A DNA stretch of 64,000 nucleotides from a virus, in IMG/VR virus record IMGVR_UViG_3300028374_000008, positions 1 to 64,000 of that record; one strand, 5' to 3'. Below the pieces are notes generated by a model. It ran no database searches, was not told the origin of the DNA, and saw only the letters and a program-made list of their open reading frames with translations. Below are positions 7,876 through 17,800 of this stretch, piece after piece. A program made the position numbers and the translations under genes. Each line of letters starts with the position of its first letter. Position 1 is the stretch's first letter.

Positions 7876-9083
7876 TTCTCTCCTGTCATAGCGCGATTGA
7901 CGCGTGCAAGGTTTCCGAGTGTGCCGTAGTCCGGCCCGTTGGCAGCCATCATGGCTTCACGCAGGAAGTTTTTGACGGCGAATTCATCTGTCGCCACCTC
8001 CGGCGCGAACCGAACCATCGAAGCAAACGCGCGACGAAGCATGTCGAGCTCACTGTCGCTAGCTTCGCGTAAGAGTGGATCACTGTCCAGAGCCCGCTGA
8101 AACATGGCGTCTTGTGAGAACGACATCGTGGCGTTGCGGGCAGCGCCTACTGCTCCGCCCAACGCTTGGCCCAACAAGTCGTTGATCATCGTGGCGGTGT
8201 TCGAGCCTGCCGTTGACGCGAGGGACTGGACGTATTTGTCTTGGGCCTGCGTTCGGGTGTTGACGCCAAACAGCTCTTTTTCAGCCATGTAGGACAGCGG
8301 CTCGTCTACTGCAGCGATGCCTGTCGCGGCCGCCAAGCCCCCAAGACCTGTTAGCGCTGCTTTGCCCGGCGCAAACTCGTCTGCACTGCGCATTAGCTTG
8401 TCGCCTTGGAGCGTGTAGTCAGCGCCCTGTCCAAACATCTGCTTGGCGGTGTCTATAATGGAGCCTGTATCGAAGTCACGCAGCGCGGTTGCTTTGGGAT
8501 CGCTACCATGCGCCATCAGCTCTTCGAGCACCTTGCTGCCTACCGGCTTGTTGCTCTGGCGGGTGACAAAGTTCTTGAGAAGACCACTTAGCGCGTCGAC
8601 AGCGCCTCCGGTTACTTTACCGACGGGGGCACCTATGCCCGCCACCTTTTGGCGCCGACGAACGAATGTGTTGAACGGGTCAGACATGGGCGTTTCTCCT
8701 CGCATTTGTGCTTCGTTGAGCGGGCCAAGTACACGGTTGTGCTTGAACGCCCGGTCTGCGCCGGCGACGTATCCGCCGCCGCTTATAACGGCGGCCAGAC
8801 CCAGCGGCGTGAATAGGGAGCTAAGCACAGGAGACTCGTCCATGTACTCAGCAATTCTGGGGTCGCCGGGCTTTAAAGTCCCTTTAACAGCTTTGCCTAC
8901 TGGGGTAACAGCATCGCGTATGCTTTTTAAAAGCTTGGGGTTGCGCACATTCTCCGCGCGCTGGCGCATTTGGCCGGCTAAGAACCCGTGGCCTTCCTCC
9001 GCAAGCTGCTCCGCGACGTCGTCGAAACGCCCGGACACCAGGTCTCGGCCCGCCCCCGCAAACTTGTACGCGTCATCATGCAT
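7872..9083 (-). CDS. Internal virion protein, possible ejection protein
   Basis: 403 aa from the ATG at 9083 (MHDDAYKFAG), which overlaps the previous stop by 8 bases; an in-frame ATG at 9161 would give an 86-base overlap and is less likely. The protein mixes Ala/Gly-rich hydrophobic stretches (near residues 95-115 and 240-265) with helical charged regions. K-x-A-like motifs include YKFAG and QKVAG. No enzyme motif is visible. It belongs to the block of six or seven similar genes between the large structural protein and the protease. Confidence 0.6.
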   Translation of the reverse strand: MHDDAYKFAGAGRDLVSGRFDDVAEQLAEEGHGFLAGQMRQRAENVRNPKLLKSIRDAVTPVGKAVKGTLKPGDPRIAEYMDESPVLSSLFTPLGLAAVISGGGYVAGADRAFKHNRVLGPLNEAQMRGETPMSDPFNTFVRRRQKVAGIGAPVGKVTGGAVDALSGLLKNFVTRQSNKPVGSKVLEELMAHGSDPKATALRDFDTGSIIDTAKQMFGQGADYTLQGDKLMRSADEFAPGKAALTGLGGLAAATGIAAVDEPLSYMAEKELFGVNTRTQAQDKYVQSLASTAGSNTATMINDLLGQALGGAVGAARNATMSFSQDAMFQRALDSDPLLREASDSELDMLRRAFASMVRFAPEVATDEFAVKNFLREAMMAANGPDYGTLGNLARVNRAMTGEK

Positions 9084-9891
9084 CAAGTTGCAAGCCCCGA
9101 GTGTACTGGTTATGCCACTCGAGGCCGCGACCAACGTCACAGGCAGTTTGGTATGCTGCAACAGCTTCCTTGAAAAGCGCGTGTTCCCGCCGCTCGATGA
9201 CGAACTCCGTCGGATTTTCCCAGGCTTCGGCGGTCTTCTCTTGAGGCAGCCGCATCAGCTCACGCAGCTTCTCAATGGTGTGCTCAGCGTGTTTACCGAG
9301 TAAACCGTAGGCGTCGCGTGCAAACTCGTCGAACTCGATTGCGTCGGTGTACCGGAACTGTTCACGTAACGCAGCGACCTTGTCGTTGTAGTTGAGGTAC
9401 GCCTCGTGGAGCCGCGTCTCGAGCTCGTCTGTTGTCTTGGCTACTTTGTCTGCCGCGGCCATGACGTGGCGTGCCGCAACCTTTTCTTGCTGAGGTTCCT
9501 CTACATGAGGCACCGCTTCACTCGCTACTTTCTGGACACGCTCGCGTACCTGGTCCCAACGCTCATCAGGGAGCTCAGTGAAGAGCACCGCTGCCGTCTT
9601 CTCTAGCGGCGAATTTTTGTCCACCGTCGCGGGGCTTGCAAACAGGCAATCCAGAACGCCAGTAGGGTCAACTACGTCGAACTCAACGTAACGGTGCTCC
9701 GCCATCTTCTCGAACAGCTCGAGGTGGGCGTGCACGTTGGTTGCCTCGACAAGCCGACGTGTTTCGTTGGCGTTTAGACTTAAGTCCTGCGCGACCTTGA
9801 CGACCCCTGCGTCTAAGGCGCACCGCTTTTCGATGAAGTCTGAAATGATGGCTTTAGCCATGCTTTGGTACTGTCGATCGTTGTAGCTCAT
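9076..9891 (-). CDS. Helical virion protein dense in K-x-A motifs
   Basis: 271 aa, almost entirely charged helix, possibly coiled coil. Motifs include VKVAQ, EKMAE, EKTAA, QKVAS, EKVAA, DKVAK, DKVAA, EKTAE and FKEAV. No membrane segment or catalytic motif is visible. The start overlaps the preceding stop as ATGA, with GAAGG upstream. Composition and motif density resemble the 199-aa scaffold-like gene next to the protease, so a core or scaffold role subject to proteolysis is plausible. Confidence 0.6.
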   Translation of the reverse strand: MSYNDRQYQSMAKAIISDFIEKRCALDAGVVKVAQDLSLNANETRRLVEATNVHAHLELFEKMAEHRYVEFDVVDPTGVLDCLFASPATVDKNSPLEKTAAVLFTELPDERWDQVRERVQKVASEAVPHVEEPQQEKVAARHVMAAADKVAKTTDELETRLHEAYLNYNDKVAALREQFRYTDAIEFDEFARDAYGLLGKHAEHTIEKLRELMRLPQEKTAEAWENPTEFVIERREHALFKEAVAAYQTACDVGRGLEWHNQYTRGLQLDA

Positions 9892-10616
9892 GGCGTGCTG
9901 CCTTCGTCAGGATGAATGATGTCGTCGTCGTTGATCTCGCCCTTTGATGCGGTGCTGTTAACCATCTCAAGCCGGATTTTAAGCTCTTCGCGGTGGCTTT
10001 GGTTGGATTCGAGCACGTCGGGAAGCGTACGTATTGCGCCGATCAGTGTCGAGCTCCACTGCCGTGCTTCTTTCGTGAAGTCACTATCCAAGCGGCTTCC
10101 GAACGGTACCTTGGAGAACCGATAACTCTGTCCAATCAACTCTTTAAGGGCAGCATCAGGGGGCACTTCGTAATCTGTACGAGCAAACGTTGCGGACAGA
10201 TAGTGAATACCCATCTCAACGGCAGCCGTCATGACTTCGCGCCCGAATGTGTCGCCGCTGGGGTCGTCGGGGTAGCTCCGTACGTACGCTTCTAAGTCGA
10301 GACGGTCTTTGAATTCGTCGGGGTCAAAGAAGACGTGTGTGTAGATGCGGACAACATCTGTTCGGATCGACAATACGCTTTCAATCTCTTCAGCGCGTGC
10401 GCGCGCAAGAATAAACGCCTCGAGAATGGAACGCTTGTAGTGATTCTTGAAGATCGAGTATGCGTACAAAACGTCCGCGGGGACAGAGGTGTCGCCGCGT
10501 AAAACAGACGCCATTGCAAACAAGACGGGGTCGTCAGACGAGAACGTGTCGGACTCGACTGCCTCTTGCAGCGCCTCGAACTTGTGCCGAGGATTTGGTG
10601 GTGCACCAAAATCCAC
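9888..10616 (-). CDS. 242-aa virion-operon protein, unknown
   Basis: It starts with GTG at 10616, preceded by GGGGAG. The protein is globular-looking and mixed (LFAMASVLRGDTSVPADVLY, HVFFDPDEFKDRLDLEAYV) and lacks both the K-x-A motifs and the Gly-rich hydrophobic stretches of its neighbours, so it may not belong to the same class. It is translationally coupled to the next gene. It could be a neck, completion or small-terminase-like protein, but nothing in the sequence decides this. Confidence 0.55.
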   Translation of the reverse strand: MDFGAPPNPRHKFEALQEAVESDTFSSDDPVLFAMASVLRGDTSVPADVLYAYSIFKNHYKRSILEAFILARARAEEIESVLSIRTDVVRIYTHVFFDPDEFKDRLDLEAYVRSYPDDPSGDTFGREVMTAAVEMGIHYLSATFARTDYEVPPDAALKELIGQSYRFSKVPFGSRLDSDFTKEARQWSSTLIGAIRTLPDVLESNQSHREELKIRLEMVNSTASKGEINDDDIIHPDEGSTP

Positions 10617-10619
10617 GTC

Positions 10620-13217
10620 TTAGCTCCCCTCAGATACAAAGCCACTCAGAGACTGCAGCGCACCGCCAAGGTCAGAGAACAGCGTTTCGAGCTGGTTACG
10701 AATCTCAGTGTACGCCGCGTCCCCCACTTGGCTGCGCATGTCTGTGCCCTTCATACGCACCTCGGTGAGCATACGCCCAACAGAGTCCAGCGCGTCACGA
10801 AGCATCGGCATCTGCGCCGTGATGGCGTTGTCGAAGGGGTTTTCTTTTGCAAGCGACGCCATCGCAGCCGCGTCAAACAGCTCTGGGTCCTCAAGCTGCA
10901 TGGCGGACTCCATCATGCCGGGCTGCTCTACGGGCATGGCTTCACCGGGAGGCGGCGCAGCACCGGGAGGCGGCGCAGCACCGGGAGGCGGCGCAGCACC
11001 GGGAGGCGGTCCCATGAGCTCAGGGGGCAACATCGGAGGCGGAGCACCCATCGACGCTGCAATCTCGTTTGCACGCCCGGCGACCATTTGAATGGCGCTA
11101 AGCTGTGTCTGTAGATTTTCCTGCTGTGAGGCCATTTGCTGCATGAGCTCATCTGTTTCCATCATGAGCATGTCTGCAACTTCAGAGGCAGCAATCTCCA
11201 CTGGAGTAGGCTCCGGTGGGGGAGGCGGTGCCATGCCCATGCCCCCGCCCTGCAACATAGCAGGGTCAACAGGCTGACCTGTGGCTGGGTCAATCATCTG
11301 TCCCGTCTGAACGTCGATAAGCAGCCCCGTTTGCGGGTCGTAAGGCATGCCCGTAGCAGGGTCGATGGGCAGCCCCGTTTGCGGGTCAATCTGTTCTTGC
11401 GGCGGTGCTCCACCCTGCGGCGGTGCGCCACCCTGCGGCGGGGGCGCTTGTCCTGCCGGAGGCGCCATCATGCCAGGGCCCTGGGCAAGCTTCGTGGCGC
11501 GGTGTGTGAATGTACGCATGGCCTGGCTCGACACAGCGTACCGGGTCGACTTACCGTCAGCCTGTGCCTGTTTCACCATCTCAAGCGCGCCGGGAGACTC
11601 AGCGTCGTAGACGTCGATGAGGTGTTTTACTGCGGCCATTTTGGACGTCAAAAGCTGGCCGTTGCAGTAGAACTCACCTGCGCCCGCCGACTTCATCTGG
11701 ATTCGCGGAGCACCCGAGAGTGTCAGCGCGTCGTAGTACATCGACATGATCGCTTCAGGATCTTTTAAGATCTCATTTGGCGAACGCACCGCTGCTGCCG
11801 CAATGAAGCGGTAGTTCTCTGGGATGAGGATGACAGTCTCGACGCCGAACGGCTCAGATTGCTTACGCTCAGCCTGCGTCTGGAATTCGTGCGGGACATA
11901 CTCCGCGTTGTCGCGCCCGTGTGGTCCGCGTTTGCCTGTGAACAGGCGCGGCGCCGAGATGGGGCTGTTTTTGTGCTGGATGAGAAGCACGCGGTTACCC
12001 GAGTAGGTCTCCCCGTAAACGTGCCGGTCCCCGTCCTTGGTCTTGACCAGGTCGATCTTGATGGGCTCAAACGCCACCATGTTCTTGTGGTCAGGATTGA
12101 AGAAGAAGCCGCGCTGTCCGTTGCGGGGTGTTCCCTGCTGGGGCTTGGTGACGTACTTCTCAAGTTTCTCGGGGGTTTCTTGCGCGTCGAGGTGTTGCGC
12201 GGAGAACCCTTTCTTGGACAGCACCATCTCGCCGTCTTCGGTGAGCACCATGCGACACGTTTCGTTGTACTCTTCGTACTTGCCGTAGCTGTTGCCTGGA
12301 CGCGGGTTCTTGTCGTAGCGCAGGTCGTCGGAAGTCAGAACGCGTGTGAAGACGAGTGACTTGCGTACCTTACCGTCGGTGAAGAAGACGTTGTAGAAGC
12401 CAACAGAGCTCGGAACCTCAAGCTCCAACGGGCGCTCTGTCGACACCATCAGTGCAGGGTCAGGGCGCTGGTCGTTGATAGCGAAGCCTTCCGATGCGAT
12501 CGCTGCCTGCGCTTCAGGGGTGCGGTCACCGAAGAATGCACGCGTCTCTGCGACGGGCGTCTCCATCGTGATGAAGGTCACTTCAGCCGTCGAGGACGCT
12601 TGTTTGACAGTTTCAGGGTGCGGGATAAGCGCAGCTTTGAGCGTGTTTACCCCGTAAACACTGAACGCGTGTTTCGCCAGAAGCGGATTCGCTTCCATCG
12701 TTTTGACAAACGCTTGTTTGACGCGGTTGTGCGCGCAGTCCAGGTACGTCGGGAGCTGTAGCCCTGCACTCGCGTAGCTGTAGCGCCCCGTGGTTGGGGG
12801 CACAACGACGTTACGGATGTCCAAATCAGACGTCGCGTAGTCAGATGGCTTGACCGGACTGCCAAGCTTCGACGCGTCCATACGGTCGAGTTCGGCCAGG
12901 TAGTCAGGCGTAAGGGGCAGCATCATGTCGAGCGACTTCACGTACATCGTGTCGAACGGCATGATTTCGTTGTCGCTTAGGACAACGGGAATGTGCACCT
13001 CGTCATCGCCACGCATGACGATGAAGGTGCCGGTGGCCGAATTGGATTCGGAGTCGAGATCGAGGATTTTGAGTGTGGCGACCTCGTCTGCGATTTCCGG
13101 GTTTTTCGTGATGAGCTGGTTCATAGCGAGGTCTTGAAACGCCGCTTCGAAAAGCTCTTCAGGAGACCCGCCGCCTTCGCTCATCATAGACTGCGTACGT
13201 GGCGACAAAGCAGACAT
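10620..13217 (-). CDS. Large structural protein with DPQTG and PPPGAA repeats
   Basis: 865 aa. Residues ~1-560 look globular. Around 565-660 there is a Pro/Gln/Gly-rich region followed by repeated D-P-[QA]-T-G units (IDPQTGLPIDPATGMPYDPQ and onward). After a helix come four near-perfect PPPGAA units encoded by an 18-bp repeat (about 10946-11015), then a final helical domain. K-x-A motifs are spread through it (VKQAF, VKQAS, VKQAQ, TKLAQ). A good Shine-Dalgarno (GAGGAA) precedes the ATG. The low-complexity linkers suggest a flexible, multi-domain virion component. The family is not recognised. Confidence 0.65.
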   Translation of the reverse strand: MSALSPRTQSMMSEGGGSPEELFEAAFQDLAMNQLITKNPEIADEVATLKILDLDSESNSATGTFIVMRGDDEVHIPVVLSDNEIMPFDTMYVKSLDMMLPLTPDYLAELDRMDASKLGSPVKPSDYATSDLDIRNVVVPPTTGRYSYASAGLQLPTYLDCAHNRVKQAFVKTMEANPLLAKHAFSVYGVNTLKAALIPHPETVKQASSTAEVTFITMETPVAETRAFFGDRTPEAQAAIASEGFAINDQRPDPALMVSTERPLELEVPSSVGFYNVFFTDGKVRKSLVFTRVLTSDDLRYDKNPRPGNSYGKYEEYNETCRMVLTEDGEMVLSKKGFSAQHLDAQETPEKLEKYVTKPQQGTPRNGQRGFFFNPDHKNMVAFEPIKIDLVKTKDGDRHVYGETYSGNRVLLIQHKNSPISAPRLFTGKRGPHGRDNAEYVPHEFQTQAERKQSEPFGVETVILIPENYRFIAAAAVRSPNEILKDPEAIMSMYYDALTLSGAPRIQMKSAGAGEFYCNGQLLTSKMAAVKHLIDVYDAESPGALEMVKQAQADGKSTRYAVSSQAMRTFTHRATKLAQGPGMMAPPAGQAPPPQGGAPPQGGAPPQEQIDPQTGLPIDPATGMPYDPQTGLLIDVQTGQMIDPATGQPVDPAMLQGGGMGMAPPPPPEPTPVEIAASEVADMLMMETDELMQQMASQQENLQTQLSAIQMVAGRANEIAASMGAPPPMLPPELMGPPPGAAPPPGAAPPPGAAPPPGEAMPVEQPGMMESAMQLEDPELFDAAAMASLAKENPFDNAITAQMPMLRDALDSVGRMLTEVRMKGTDMRSQVGDAAYTEIRNQLETLFSDLGGALQSLSGFVSEGS

Positions 13218-13229
13218 AGCGTTCCTCGT

Positions 13230-13640
13230 TCAGCTCAGAATTTCTCGTATCGCCGGTACCGCTTGCAGAAGGGCTTCGACGCCGACGTCTTTGACGGCAC
13301 TACGTGCTTGTGCAGCGCGTGCCTCTGGCGGTGCTTGTCTGACAGCCCGAAGACCGCCTGACATTTTATCTCCCACCAACGGCGCGCCAGTCATGACGTT
13401 GAGTAGGTCCAGAATCTTAAGCAGCTGACGCCGCTGTTCTGGGTCTTCGATGAACACTTGGGCCCCAAGAGTAGCAGGTACTTGTGCTGCTACGGTCATT
13501 CGGTTCAGCGCACGGATGATGCGCAGTAAGTCACCGTACGCACCGGATGCTGCTTGTGGTACGCGTCCGCGTTGCTGTTCCTGACCCGCCTGCAGCAGTG
13601 CTTGGAGGATCTCTTGCTGGTCTTGGGACCCAAAGTTCAT
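13230..13640 (-). CDS. 136-aa helical protein, unknown
   Basis: Leu/Ala/Gln-rich with a probable helical bundle (EILQALLQAGQEQQRG, LLKILDLLNVMTGAPL). No membrane segment, metal site or K-x-A cluster is visible. It sits between two large virion genes with 12- and 7-base gaps. Small size and position would fit a chaperone or connector for one of its neighbours, but there is no direct evidence. Confidence 0.55.
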   Translation of the reverse strand: MNFGSQDQQEILQALLQAGQEQQRGRVPQAASGAYGDLLRIIRALNRMTVAAQVPATLGAQVFIEDPEQRRQLLKILDLLNVMTGAPLVGDKMSGGLRAVRQAPPEARAAQARSAVKDVGVEALLQAVPAIREILS

Positions 13641-13647
13641 GTTTGAA

Positions 13648-14748
13648 TTACCCGGTTAGCCGGCCGATTTGCGCGAGCAAGTCAGAAGCGGTCTGGTCGA
13701 CTGGGCGGTAAGCTTCTGCAACTTTCTGCAAAAACTCTTCACGCTCGAACGGCTCTTTCGACATGCACGCTTTCACGGCAGCGACTTTCTCGTTCTTGGG
13801 CATGTTCTTGGGCAGACGAGGTGCAATCTCGTGTGCGGTGCGCGAGAAGAAGTCTTCCCACGAAGCCTGCTTCGACGCTTCGGCCACCGAGTTCGAGCTG
13901 GCGCCGCTGTGGCTAGGCTGGTCTGGGTGATCGACTTCTTCACCGACGTTGGCTGCGCCTGTCTCGTTGAGGTTGGCGTTGCCTTGCCCGACGTTCGCGT
14001 ACCCTTCCGGGCGACGCTTAGCGTCCATGGCCGCCTCGGAGTTAGCCGAGTCGTTCATGAGGTTCTGCTGTTCCGGGTCGTCGCCCATGATGGTCGACGG
14101 GCCGCCACCACCTCCACCTTCTCCGCCCATCGCGAGCTTACGCAGCGCGTTGGCGATTCCGGCGGACTTTTGACGTGCCGAAGATGGTGACGTCTGCGTC
14201 GACGCCGCCACAGCGGAGTTGCTTCCAGCGCCGCCATGCGACGGGGCTTTCGGGTGTGCCATTTCTTGGCCGACTCGAGCGGTGTCGTCTTCGCCGATGT
14301 TGGTGTTTCCACCCTGACCGACAAGCGCGTAGTTCTCGGGGCGGTCATCGAGCATCGCCTCAGCGTTGGCCGAGTCGCTCAGAAGGTTTTTCTGGCCGGG
14401 CTTGCCGTCCATGATTGTCGAGGGACCCGACTCCATGGCGAGCTTCATGACGCCTTCGACCATGTCGCCGTAGGCAAGTCGCGCGTTCTGTCCGATGGAC
14501 GCGCCCTGATTGACCGACGCAAATTTGCCGGTCGACTTGAGCTGGCGATCGAACTGCACCAGGTGCTGGGCGACCTTGATGGTGTCTTCCCATGGTACTG
14601 CGTCGGCCGATGGCTCAATGCTAATTTCATATGATGCGACGGCGCATGCCTGCTTGAGCATGTCATGCGTAGGAATTTTGGTAACTCCGCTACGCTGCAG
14701 GTATTCACCAACGCCGCGGGCGAAGGATTGACGAGTGATATTAGGCAC
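13648..14748 (-). CDS. Virion protein with an internal ~80-aa duplication
   Basis: 366 aa. Two homologous segments (about residues 103-183 and 204-292) share the order KLAM, GPSTIM, P.Q.NL..DSAN.EA, RPE.YA.VGQG, VG.E..HP..PSH.GA.SNS. The duplicates are separated by a Gly-rich linker. K-x-A motifs (LKQAC, IKVAQ, MKLAM, RKLAM, SKQAS, EKVAA, QKVAE) are spread along the chain. The gene follows the RNAP beta' gene after a 71-base gap. Family unknown; an internal head protein is the best guess. Confidence 0.6.
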   Translation of the reverse strand: MPNITRQSFARGVGEYLQRSGVTKIPTHDMLKQACAVASYEISIEPSADAVPWEDTIKVAQHLVQFDRQLKSTGKFASVNQGASIGQNARLAYGDMVEGVMKLAMESGPSTIMDGKPGQKNLLSDSANAEAMLDDRPENYALVGQGGNTNIGEDDTARVGQEMAHPKAPSHGGAGSNSAVAASTQTSPSSARQKSAGIANALRKLAMGGEGGGGGGPSTIMGDDPEQQNLMNDSANSEAAMDAKRRPEGYANVGQGNANLNETGAANVGEEVDHPDQPSHSGASSNSVAEASKQASWEDFFSRTAHEIAPRLPKNMPKNEKVAAVKACMSKEPFEREEFLQKVAEAYRPVDQTASDLLAQIGRLTG

Positions 14749-14819
14749 GGTTGCTCCTTGAGAGATCCTCGAAGTACGCGTGAAGTATAAGATCTGCGTT
14801 GATCTAAAACAACAACGTT

Positions 14820-17800
14820 TTAGCGCGCAGGTCGGGTGTTGGCAACCCCGGAGGGTGCTTGCTGCTGTTGTTGTTGTTGTTGCTGCGTTCGGCGGCGTCT
14901 CAGTTCGTCGTAGTATTGCTGCGCGCTCGTACGCGCTGACTGTAGGTCAGAGTACTGCTCCATGACAGGACTAGACTGCCAACCCCGTGAGTAGGCAGAC
15001 CGTAGACGGTCTGAAACGGCGTGGTCTCCTGCGTCTTGAGGCGGCGTGTAGTTCGGGTCGAGACCACGCCCGATTGCTTTACCTCCCGCGATGACGGGCG
15101 AGGCAAACGCGACGCCGCCAAGGTTGAACGGGCTGGCCGCGGCCCACCCAAGAACGTCACCGACAGCACCGCCTACGTTCTCGTAGCGCGACTCGTTCTC
15201 GCCGACAGGTTCCGTTGCGGCGTAATAAAGAGCCTGGGCGGGCGCGACGAACGTGTAGTACTTGGCCGCCGCTTCCATTGCAGCGGGCGCAGCCAGTTCC
15301 TTTAGCGATCCCTTACCTGCGCGCCAACGTTTGTAAGATCGCAGCGTATCCGGGTCGATCGCGAAGTCTCCCGCCATAACACCGCCACGTCCAAGTATAC
15401 CGCCTGTACGGTAGCGCTGGCGAAGTACCTCTAACGGGTCCTCGCCAAAGACCATGTCTTTTGCGAAGCGGCCAATAGGGCGCCCGCGTCGCTGCGCCTG
15501 CATGTAGTCTTCGTACATCTGCGGCGTAATGCGCTGCCCCAACCCCGGTTTAATGGCGTCAAACTCTTTGGGATCGAAATCAGGAATGGCCTCGCCTTTG
15601 TACTGGCGACGTAGGCCCGGACGACTCTCGTCGAGCTTGCGTATGAAAGCGTCGCCTTCAGAGGTCATGATGCCGCGGTCCGTTAGCCCAGCGTCTTCTA
15701 AGTCCAATCCGCCCATACGATCGGCCGCGCGGCGAAGCTCAACTGCGCGCGAGTCGACGCCGCCGCTGGGCGAGATAATCTTAAACGTGTCGTCATCAAG
15801 CGCTTTTCGGAGTTTGTTTGCGCCAGATACACCCGCACCGCGCCCGAACATTACACGTTTAAGCGTGCTCAGCGATGCCTGCTTTGCCTCCATGGGCACG
15901 CCGTCGACCAGAGCTGCAGCGTCCAGGGCAGACTCCTCTGGAGCAGGCGGGGGCGGGGCAGGCGCTGCTTTTGGTTTCGGGGCTTCGGCCACTTCTGCGT
16001 CCGGGTTGTCGACGAAGAACTGTACGATAGATTCGAGCAGGCCTGGCTCTCCTTCGTCTTCTCGCCGCTGCTGCGCGTCGCGACGCAGCTCACGTGTGGG
16101 CCGGTTAATAGGCGCGGTCAGCGTGTCGACAACGAATTGGTCAACTTCGGATGCGTACTTGCCCTGCTGCCCCGTCGCGAACGGGCGTCCCTCGATGTAG
16201 GCAGGTACCGGAGACGTCGACGAAACATCTGTCGTCATGCCAAAGCCGGCCCCGTCGACGAGCGTCTTACGCAGGTACCGGTGGGACAGTCGGCTCATCC
16301 AGTCGTCACTCAACAGAGGCGTCTGGATCATCGACTTCATGATTGGCTCAATGCGCGGCCCTTTGGTTGCTACCTCTACTTCTTTAACGTTTTGGCGCTT
16401 GAGCTCAGATATTACGCTCTGCGTGACGCGGGTGCCTTCTGTGTAGTGAAGTACAGGGGCGGCGAGCGTCTTACCCTGTGCTTGTCCGACGGGGATACGT
16501 TTAGGTGACTTGCCGAACGCTCCCTTTATTTTGTTGAACTCAACAACGTCGCCTGGAATGAACTGGCCTGAGTCGTCGTCTTCGACCCGAACGTAGTTCA
16601 TCGCCTTACGGGACAGGAGCTCCGTGTGACGCCGGTCAATGTCGACGCCCTGACGCCGGTAGAGCTTGGTGAGCGAGTCCGACAGGTAGCGTCTACCTTC
16701 GCCGATGCCTTTGTGCCGTACGACGGCGTCGGGCATGGGCGTGCCATCGGTGAGCGCGTCGCCTGCTTCAACTCGGTCGCCGACCTTTACAATGGGGTCG
16801 AGTTTGGGCGGCGTGTAGTAGCGCTTGCCAGCAAGCGTAATGTAGTGGCCGCCCTGCGGCGCCTTAACGATGCTCTCGATTTTGCCGTCTTTTTCCGCGA
16901 TAGCGGCTTTGTCCGTAAACGACTTTGGCACTTCGGTGAGCGTCTTAAAACCCGACAGCCCACGGAGCTTGTTGTCGTCGCCGCCTGCCAGTCGGACGCC
17001 GTGTTTTGCGTTCAGGACGAACTGTGTAAGCGGCTCCGTCAGAGCCTGCGCACTGCGAGAGCCGACGTTTGTCCCGACAGGGTAGGGCTTGCCCCACTCG
17101 TTTAGGCCCATGCATTTACGGCATACACCGTCCTTGGCTTCACACGTAGAGGGCGAGCGCACGAGTATGCGGTCGACCCCCTTCTTGTTGAGCGTGTTGA
17201 CGACGTCTGGTGTGACGAGCTCGTTCCGGGGCAGGCCTGATTCTGAGCGTGCCAAAAAGCGGTCGGCAATCTGGTCATCGGTGTCGAGCATGATGCCTGA
17301 GCGTGTGCCGCAATCTTCCTGCGTAACGACCAGGTCTTCCATATTCGACACGACCACCTTTGCAGCGGCGCCCGGCTCGACGACCGACCCCGTGGACGCA
17401 ATCGCGTTACGACGTGATTCGACGCCCGTCACCCACGCATCAGCAGGGTTAAGGCCTTGCGCATATGATTTGGTGACGAGCCACGGCGTGACCTCGCCGT
17501 GTGCGGTCGCCACCACAGGGGAAGCCACAGTCTTCATCAACTGCGGAATGGAGCCCCGGCCTCCTGACCTGGCCATGATGGTCATGTCAGAGGGGTGATT
17601 TTTTGTGATGTCTACAAACTTGTTCTGCGTGTCGAGCAAGATGCCGCGCTTTTCTTCGTCGGACTTGGCCGCCTTCATTTTACGCAGCGCGTCCTGCATG
17701 ACAGGGTCACGGTTTTTGTAGTCAGGCGCGATGTCATCAAGCCCCACAGAGATACCTTCCCAGGTAGCTACCTGGTCCCCCACACGCTTGATCTCTTGAA

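Noticed and set aside
14783-14792. AGTATAAG in the gap between the beta' and 366-aa genes
   Set aside because: It points rightward into the antisense of the RNAP genes, lacks the leading GG, and has no downstream plus-strand gene.
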